From FEN-1219 sp037445815 (GTDB lineage: Bacteria > Pseudomonadota > Gammaproteobacteria > Steroidobacterales > Rariloculaceae): a DNA stretch of 18,808 bases. The DNA is taken from contig JBBIJV010000056.1 of the NCBI GenBank assembly GCA_037445815.1, forward strand, positions 1 through 18,808. The letters run 5' to 3'. The stretch's first letter is position 1. Each line of letters begins with the position of its first letter. The notes under the pieces are model-generated. The model did no database searches, was not told the origin of the DNA, and was given only the letters and a program-made list of their open reading frames with translations. The position numbers were made by a program, and so were the translations under genes. Below are positions 14,067 to 18,808 of the stretch, in pieces.

Positions 14067-14966
14067 ATGCCTTTGCGTCACGCAACGCTTCAAGATCGCG
14101 TCTGCTTCGAGGCGCGAGGCCCCGAGGCCGCGGCGTTCCTGCACGGCCAGTTGAGCCGTTCCGTGCTCACGCTCGAGCCCGCCGACGCGCCGCTCGCAGC
14201 GTGGGCCGATGCGCGCGGGCGCGTGCGCGCCGTGCTCCGCATCGTGCAGCTGCCCGAGCGGTGGCTGCTCGTGACGCCGCGCGAAGGGGCCGACTCGCTG
14301 CTCGGCAAGCTGCGGATGTTCGTGCTGCGCGCGAAGGTGACGCTCGAGCGCGCCGACGACGTCGCCGTCATGGCGCTCGTCGGCGATGCGGCGGAGATGA
14401 TCGAGCGGCGCGGAGCAGCGGCCGACACGCCCCCGAACCGCACGGTCCGCCTCGGCGAGCTCTCGCTCGTGCGCATCGGGCCGCGGTACTGGCAAGCGCT
14501 CGGCCCGCCGGCCGCGATCGAGTCGCTTCGCGGAGAATCGGACCCGGCCGCCGACGCGGCTGCGGACTTGGCCGAGATCGAGCTCGGCATTCCCGCGATC
14601 GCGCCGGCGATCGCGGAACGGTTCGTCGCGCAAATGCTGAACTTGGACGAGCTCGGCGCGATCTCGTTCGACAAGGGCTGCTACCCCGGGCAGGAGATCA
14701 TCGCCCGCGTCCACAACTTGGGCGGTGTGAAGCGCCGTGCGCGGCGCTACGCGCTGCGCGACGGCTCGGCCGCCGAGCCCGCACCCGGCACGCCGGTGCT
14801 CGGCGCGAACGCGCAGCCCTCCGGAGAAGTCGTGCGCGCCGCGCGTGCGACGCAAGGATACGAGCTGCTCGCCGTCGTCGACCACGCGGCGTGCGGCGGC
14901 ACGCTGACTTGCGGCGGGGCGCGTCTCGAGGAGCTGCCGCTCCCGTTCACCGTGCCGCGCGATTGA
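14067..14966 (+). CDS. ygfZ: YgfZ/GcvT-like folate-binding protein
   Basis: YgfZ is a tetrahydrofolate-binding protein related to GcvT that supports the assembly or repair of certain Fe-S enzymes; its mitochondrial relative is IBA57. The product is 299 residues. The signature KGCYPGQE lies at residues 203-210, with the functional Cys205, within SFDKGCYPGQEIIARVHNLG. The N-terminal domain includes EARGPEAAAFLHGQLSRSV and AAWADARGRVRAV. The ATG at 14067 gives a normal N-terminus; an open frame further upstream lacks family similarity. It is divergent from the sdh block across about 100 bases, and its TGA is immediately followed by the opposing lysS stop codon. Confidence 0.94.
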   Translation: MPLRHATLQDRVCFEARGPEAAAFLHGQLSRSVLTLEPADAPLAAWADARGRVRAVLRIVQLPERWLLVTPREGADSLLGKLRMFVLRAKVTLERADDVAVMALVGDAAEMIERRGAAADTPPNRTVRLGELSLVRIGPRYWQALGPPAAIESLRGESDPAADAAADLAEIELGIPAIAPAIAERFVAQMLNLDELGAISFDKGCYPGQEIIARVHNLGGVKRRARRYALRDGSAAEPAPGTPVLGANAQPSGEVVRAARATQGYELLAVVDHAACGGTLTCGGARLEELPLPFTVPRD

Positions 14967-16457
14967 CTAGCTCTCGGGCTTGAGCTGCGGGAACAGCAGC
15001 ACGTCGCGGATCGACGGCGAGTTCGTGAGCAGCATCGTGAGCCGATCGATGCCGACGCCGAGCCCCGCCGCCGGCGGCATGCCGTACTCGAGGGCGCGGA
15101 TGTAGTCGGCGTCGAAGAACATCGCCTCTTCGTCTCCGCCCGCCTTCGCGGCGGCTTGCGCATGGAAGCGCGCCGCCTGCTCCTCGGGATCGTTGAGCTC
15201 GGCAAAGCCGTTTGCGAGCTCGCGGCCGCCGACGAAGAGCTCGAAGCGGTCCGTCACGAACGGATCGGAGTCGTTGCAGCGCGCGAGCGGCGAAACCTCG
15301 GCCGGATAGTGCGTGACGAACACGGGGCCTTTCAGCGTGGTTTCGACGGTCCTCTCGAACAGCTCGTACTGGAGCTTGCCGGCGCCGGCATCGGGCCGCA
15401 CCTCCAGACCTACGGCCGCGCATGCTTCGACGAGCGCCGCGCGGTCGCGCACTCGGCCTCGCAGCGCGGGATTCGCGCGCTCGAGCGCCGCCTCGACGGT
15501 GATCTCGTCGAATGCGTTGCCGAGCTCGAAGCGCTCGCCTTGGTATTCGACGTCGGTGCCGCCCGTGAGCGCCCGCGCGGCGCCGCGGATCAGATTCTCC
15601 GTCAGCGTCATCACCTCGCGCGGCCCGGCGTAAGCCTGGTACAGCTCGAGCATCGTGAACTCGGGGTTGTGCCGCGTGGACAGCCCCTCGTTGCGGAACA
15701 CGCGGCCGAGCTCGTAGACGCGCTCGAAGCCGCCGACGAGCAGGCGCTTCAAATAGAGCTCCGGCGCGATGCGCAAATAAAGCGTGGCGTCGAGCGCGTT
15801 GTGATGCGTCACGAACGGGCGCGCCGTCGCGCCGCCCGGGATCGGCTGCATCATCGGCGTCTCGACCTCCGTGAAATCGAGCGCGTCGAGAAATTGGCGC
15901 ACGAACCTGAGAAGCTGGCTGCGGCGGCGAAATACCTCGCGCGTCTCTGCGCTCATGATGAGATCGAGATAGCGCTGGCGAAGCTTCAGCTCGGGGTCCG
16001 TAATGCCGTGCCACTTCTCGGGCAGCGGCCGCAGCGATTTCGCGAGCATGACGAGCTCGGCGACGTCGACGGACAGCTCGCCGGTCTTGGTCTTGATGAG
16101 CTCGCCGCGCGCCGCGACGATGTCTCCCAGGTCCCACTTTTTGAGCTCCGTGTAGAACGCCTCGCCCACGCGGTCGCGCCTCGCCATGAGCTGGATGCGG
16201 CCCGAACGGTCTTGCAGCTCGATGAACGTCGTGCGGCCCATGACTCGCATGGCCATGAGGCGCCCCGCGACGCGCACCTCGACGGGCGACGCGGCCAGCG
16301 ATTCCGCGCCGTGCGAATCGTAAGCGGCGTGCAGCTCGTCGGCGAGCGCGTCGCGGCGAAAGGCGTTCGGATACGCATTGCCGCGCTCGCGCAGCTTCTT
16401 GAGCTTCGCGCGGCGCTCGGCGATCAGCCTGTTTTCCGGTTCGTCGTGCTCCGCCAT
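14967..16457 (-). CDS. lysS: Lysyl-tRNA synthetase, class II
   Basis: LysS charges tRNA-Lys in the cytosol. The product is 496 residues. The N-terminal OB-fold anticodon-binding domain spans about 55-150 (VAGRLMAMRVMGRTTFIELQ). The class II catalytic core has motif 2 VFRNEGLSTRHNPEFTMLE and motif 3 GLGVGIDRLTMLLTN, with the earlier FTEVETPMMQ of motif 1. The ATG lies 10 bases after the prfB stop codon, and its ribosome binding site AAGGGA overlaps that stop, so translation is probably coupled. prfB-lysS is a conserved pair. Its TAG abuts the convergent ygfZ TGA with no base between them and no terminator in the gap. Confidence 0.97.
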   Translation of the reverse strand: MAEHDEPENRLIAERRAKLKKLRERGNAYPNAFRRDALADELHAAYDSHGAESLAASPVEVRVAGRLMAMRVMGRTTFIELQDRSGRIQLMARRDRVGEAFYTELKKWDLGDIVAARGELIKTKTGELSVDVAELVMLAKSLRPLPEKWHGITDPELKLRQRYLDLIMSAETREVFRRRSQLLRFVRQFLDALDFTEVETPMMQPIPGGATARPFVTHHNALDATLYLRIAPELYLKRLLVGGFERVYELGRVFRNEGLSTRHNPEFTMLELYQAYAGPREVMTLTENLIRGAARALTGGTDVEYQGERFELGNAFDEITVEAALERANPALRGRVRDRAALVEACAAVGLEVRPDAGAGKLQYELFERTVETTLKGPVFVTHYPAEVSPLARCNDSDPFVTDRFELFVGGRELANGFAELNDPEEQAARFHAQAAAKAGGDEEAMFFDADYIRALEYGMPPAAGLGVGIDRLTMLLTNSPSIRDVLLFPQLKPES

Positions 16458-16467
16458 CGCTGGTCCC

Positions 16468-17563
16468 TTACAAGCCCTGCTTCAAGCTTTCCTGTAGAAA
16501 ATCGTCGAGGTCGCCGTCGAGCACGGCCTGCGGCCGGCCGCTCTCCAGATTCGTGCGCAAGTCCTTCACGCGCGACTGATCGAGAACGTACGAGCGGATC
16601 TGATTGCCCCAGCCGATGTCGGCCTTGCTGTCCTCGACGATCTGCGCCTGCTCCCTACGCTTCTGCTCCTCCAGCTCGTACAGCTTCGCGCGCATCTGAT
16701 TCATCGCCGTCGCGCGATTCTTGTGCTGCGAACGCTCGCTCTGGCACTGCACGACGATGCCGGTCGGCAAGTGCGTAATGCGAATCGCCGAGTCCGTCTT
16801 GTTCACGTGCTGACCGCCGGCGCCGCTTGCGCGGAACACGTCGATGCGCAGATCCGCCGGATTCAAGTCGACCTCGATCTCGTCGTCGATCTCCGGCGAG
16901 ACAAACACGGCCGCGAACGACGTGTGCCGCCGGTGCCCGGAGTCGAACGGCGACTTGCGAACGAGCCGGTGCACGCCCGTTTCCGTGCGCAGCCAGCCGT
17001 ACGCGTACTCGCCGCGAACGTGGATCGTCGCGCTCTTGATGCCCGCGACCTCGCCGGGAGATTCTTCGAGCACCTCGACGGCGTAGCCCTTCCGCTCCGC
17101 CCACTTGAGATACATTCGAAGCAGCATCGCGGCCCAGTCCTGAGCCTCCGTGCCGCCGGACCCGGCCTGGATGTCGAGGAAAGCGTTGTGCGAGTCCATC
17201 TTGCCCGCGAACATCCTGCGGAACTCGAGGACCTCGATCTCGTGCGTGAGCCCTTGCAGCTGTTTCGCGAGATCGGCGAGCGTGCTCTCGTCTTCCTCTT
17301 CGCGCGCGAGCTCGTGGAGCTCGGCGGCCTCGTCGAGCGTCTTCTCGACGCGGCTCAGCGTGCCGACGACGGCCTCGAGCTCGGCGCGCTCGCGGCCCAG
17401 ACTCTGCGCGCGCTCCGGGTTCGACCAGACGGCCGGATTCTCGAGCTCACGGTTGACCTCCTCGAGGCGCTCGCGCTTGACGTCATAGTCAAAGATACCT
17501 CCGCAGAGCGGCGGAGCGCTCTCTGAGCGCGGCGAGGCTGGCGGGGATTTGGTTCGGTTCCAT
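16468..17563 (-). CDS. prfB: Peptide chain release factor 2 (programmed +1 frameshift)
   Basis: RF2 reads UAA and UGA and triggers peptide release. The gene is in two frames: 24 codons from the ATG at 17563 end at TGA 17491-17489, and a +1 shift that skips base 17491 continues at 17490 for 340 codons. The total of 364 residues matches the family. The stop-recognising tripeptide SPF is at 204-206 and the GGQ catalytic loop at 249-251, with Ala at 245, the form found in most bacteria. The N-terminal helical domain starts MEPNQIPASLAALRERSAAL and resumes DYDVKRERLEEVNREL. Caution: simple gene callers would report only the second frame, starting late at 17214 or so. lysS follows 10 bases downstream. 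Confidence 0.96.
17488..17503 (-). promoter_or_regulatory. prfB autoregulatory +1 frameshift site
   Basis: The minus strand reads CGGAGGTATCTTTGAC. It contains an internal Shine-Dalgarno-like AGG, the slippery CTT codon and an in-frame TGA followed by C, a weak termination context. This is the conserved frameshift signal of RF2 genes: when RF2 is scarce, the ribosome shifts +1 on CUU and completes the protein. The spacing between CGGAGG and CTT TGA (TAT) is the same as in E. coli, where the element is AGGGGG-TAT-CTT-TGA-C. Confidence 0.95.
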
Positions 17564-17592
17564 CGAGAGGCCGTGACTTTTTTGCGGCGCAG

Positions 17593-17601
17593 ATACTAGC
17601 A
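17593..17601 (-). promoter_or_regulatory. Candidate extended -10 promoter for prfB
   Basis: Minus strand TGC-TAGTAT: a TGn extension directly ahead of a hexamer matching TATAAT at 4 of 6 positions, 29 bases before the prfB ATG. No -35 hexamer is evident, which is tolerated with an extended -10. The 96-base divergent gap must hold promoters for both prfB and the DUF498 gene; none was clear for the latter. Confidence 0.3.
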
Positions 17602-17659
17602 CGCACACCCGTGATCGGCCGCACCTGTATCATGGGACGCGAGAGGTGGCGTACGAATC

Positions 17660-18028
17660 ATGCAGCTCAGCCGCGACGTCAGCGCCGTCAACTTCATCCG
17701 CGCGTGGGAGCCGGGCCGCGTGCGGGTCGCGGACCGCTGGGTCGCCGGCAATCTCATCGTCAGCACCGACCGCATCGTCGAGGGCTGGACGGCGAGCGCG
17801 CCCGCGGCGCTCACGGTCGAGGATCTTGCGCCGGCGCTCGAGCTCGAGCCGGTGATCATCGTGCTCGGCACGGGGACGGAGCAGCTCTTGCCCGACGTCG
17901 ACCTGATGGCCGCCGTCGCCGAGCGCTCCGTGGGCCTCGAGATCATGAGCACGCCGGCTGCCTGCCGCACCTTCAACGTCCTGCTCCAAGAGCAACGGCG
18001 CGTCGTCGCCGCCCTCTTCAACCCCTGA
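17660..18028 (+). CDS. Mth938-like (DUF498) domain protein
   Basis: A 122-residue cytosolic protein of the DUF498/Mth938 fold, the family that includes mitochondrial complex I assembly factor NDUFAF3. The core motifs are visible: GNLIVSTDRIVEGW (about 30-43), the strand-loop VIIVLGTGTEQLLP (65-78) and the final block EIMSTPAACRTFNVLLQEQR (94-113) with its conserved T-x-x-A-x-x-T-x-N pattern. The bacterial function is not established. It is divergent from prfB across 96 bases and convergent with the NlpD-like gene. Its stop codon lies four bases before the large palindromic element, so its mRNA 3' end probably falls within that element. Confidence 0.87.
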   Translation: MQLSRDVSAVNFIRAWEPGRVRVADRWVAGNLIVSTDRIVEGWTASAPAALTVEDLAPALELEPVIIVLGTGTEQLLPDVDLMAAVAERSVGLEIMSTPAACRTFNVLLQEQRRVVAALFNP

Positions 18029-18032
18029 AGGA

Positions 18033-18319
18033 AGCGCATCGCGGCGTCGGCGATGTCTCGCCGCGCTCCGCTGGATCGAGCAAAAGATTTCTCGCTGCGC
18101 GTGGGGGGCTTCTCCCGAGACCGTCGCCGCACAGGTGCAGCAACACGCTCCTGCTATTGCTGCACGCCGCCATCCATGGCGGCGATGTGCGGCGCCGAGC
18201 CGCAGGGACGCTCTTCCGGCGTGTCTCGGGAGAGGCCCCCCACGCGCGGCGAGAAATCCCCGACACAACGATGACGCTCATCGAGGCACGGCGAGACATC
18301 GCCGACGCCGCGATGCGCT
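18033..18319. repeat. Nested palindromic element, REPIN/BIME- or MITE-like
   Basis: About 287 bp filling the gap between two convergent genes. Outer arms 18033-18063 and 18289-18319 are perfect 31-bp inverted repeats; each contains its own small hairpin (CGGCGA, TGTC, TCGCCG). Inner arms 18086-18121 and 18223-18258 match at 34 of 36 positions. The centre holds a 9-bp stem (18135-18143 with 18157-18165), a 9-bp palindrome (18165-18173 with 18176-18184) and an 8-bp pair (18125-18132 with 18187-18194). Open frames crossing it are compositional and no gene is supported. No target-site duplication is obvious. It could be a mobile non-coding repeat, a two-way terminator, or both. Confidence 0.8.
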
Positions 18320-18321
18320 CG

Positions 18322-18808
18322 CTATGGAGGGGCGCTGACGAAGAGCAGCGGGTCGACGGGCACACCGTTGCGGCGGATTTCGAAGTGGAGGCGCGGGCGG
18401 CGGTCGGGGCCTCGGCCCATCAAAGCGATCGTGGCGCCGCGGGCGACCTCCTGGCCTTGCGTGACGAGCAGCTCGGAGTTGTGACCGTACGCGGAGAGGA
18501 ACGTCTCGTCGTGCTTGATGATGACGAGTTGGCCGTAGCCGATGAGCCCGCCGCCCGCGTAGACGACGCGGCCCGCCGCGGCGGCGCGTACCGGCTGCCC
18601 CTCGCGGCCGCCGATGGCGATTCCCGACGGGATGCCGCCCGGAGCACCGAATGCCGCTTCGACGCGACCCTCGGTCGGCCAAGACCAACGCGGCGGCGCG
18701 GCCGCCCACTCGCTGTAGTTCTCGCTTTCGCGTTTCTTGTGGCCGAGCGCCTCCGTGATCGCCAGCTCCGGCGTATAGCCGAGCGCCACCATGTTGTGGA
18801 ACTGCTGC
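18322..18808 (-). CDS. NlpD-like degenerate LytM/M23 protein (N-terminus beyond window)
   Basis: The last 161 codons of an M23/LytM-domain protein; the frame is open to the right edge. The domain runs from WPTEGRVEAAFGAPG through GRVVYAGGGLIGYGQLVIIK and SAYGHNSELLVTQGQEVARG to RLHFEIRRNGVPVDPLLFV, closest in pattern to NlpD. Zinc-ligand positions are degenerate: SGIAI stands where active enzymes have HxGxD, and RLHFEIR where they have HLHFEVR. NlpD is likewise inactive and works by activating the amidase AmiC during septal splitting, so an activator role is inferred. About 40 residues before the domain (with ITEALGHKKRESENYSEW) show no LysM repeat and I do not recognise them. An ATG at 18792 is an internal Met or an alternative start. 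Confidence 0.85.
   Translation of the reverse strand, partial: QQFHNMVALGYTPELAITEALGHKKRESENYSEWAAAPPRWSWPTEGRVEAAFGAPGGIPSGIAIGGREGQPVRAAAAGRVVYAGGGLIGYGQLVIIKHDETFLSAYGHNSELLVTQGQEVARGATIALMGRGPDRRPRLHFEIRRNGVPVDPLLFVSAPP

Noticed and set aside
15156..16778. Plus-strand open frame of 540 codons antisense to lysS and the end of prfB
   Set aside because: It covers two confidently identified genes on the other strand, has biased composition and no domain pattern.
17214..17563. Possible broken prfB (pseudogene) because of the in-frame TGA near the start
   Set aside because: The TGA sits in the conserved RF2 frameshift signal, and the rest of the gene is intact with SPF and GGQ motifs.
18018..18365. 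Open frames across the palindromic element on both strands
   Set aside because: They are Ser/Arg/Ala-rich, run into the neighbouring genes in wrong frames, and result from the GC-rich inverted repeats.

Overview
The window is about 18.8 kb of high-GC DNA from the chromosome of a gammaproteobacterium. It reads as core genome: almost every gene is a recognisable housekeeping gene in a conserved neighbourhood. The gene order rpoE-rseA-rseB-rseC ... lepA-lepB-rnc-era-recO-pdxJ, the sdhE-ygfX pair, ygfZ and lysS-prfB point to Gammaproteobacteria. The mitochondrial/alphaproteobacterial flavour of the succinate dehydrogenase genes (an SDHAF4-like gene and a 260-residue SdhB) and the GC content suggest a deep-branching or environmental lineage, possibly near Xanthomonadales, Nevskiales or Steroidobacterales. 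That placement is inference. No rRNA, tRNA, CRISPR array or transposase gene was found.

Layout. (1) 1-9566, minus strand, read right to left: rpoE, rseA, rseB, rseC (envelope-stress sigma factor, its anti-sigma factor and their modulators), a small glutaredoxin-like gene, lepA (elongation factor 4), lepB (signal peptidase I), a DUF4845 membrane protein, rnc (RNase III), a DUF2200 gene, era, recO, and pdxJ cut by the window edge. Many junctions are 1-4 nt overlaps. The DUF2200 gene, visibly less GC-rich, separates rnc from era, which are usually adjacent. (2) 9684-13964, minus strand: an SDHAF4/DUF1674-like gene of 60 codons, sdhC, sdhD, sdhA, sdhB, sdhE and ygfX. This block encodes all four subunits of succinate dehydrogenase plus two different maturation factors acting on SdhA. 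(3) 14067-14966, plus strand: ygfZ, divergent from the sdh block and implicated in Fe-S enzyme maintenance. (4) 14967-17563, minus strand: prfB (release factor 2, with an intact programmed +1 frameshift) followed by lysS; the lysS stop codon abuts the ygfZ stop codon. (5) 17660-18028, plus strand: an Mth938-like (DUF498) protein. It converges on an NlpD-like LytM/M23 gene truncated by the right edge.

The most unusual structure is a nested palindrome of about 287 bp (18033-18319) that fills the space between these last two convergent genes. It has perfect 31-bp terminal inverted repeats, a second pair of 36-bp arms matching at 34 of 36 positions, and further internal hairpins. It looks like a REPIN/BIME- or MITE-like non-coding mobile repeat, or a two-way terminator.

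Other points to re-examine are a sigma-E-like promoter inside the 5' end of the long rpoE reading frame, a TTG start for rseC, and the SDHAF4-like gene, which is short enough to be missed by automatic annotation. I saw no convincing new multi-gene defence or metabolic system; the novelty is in the repeat element and the combination of SDH assembly genes.
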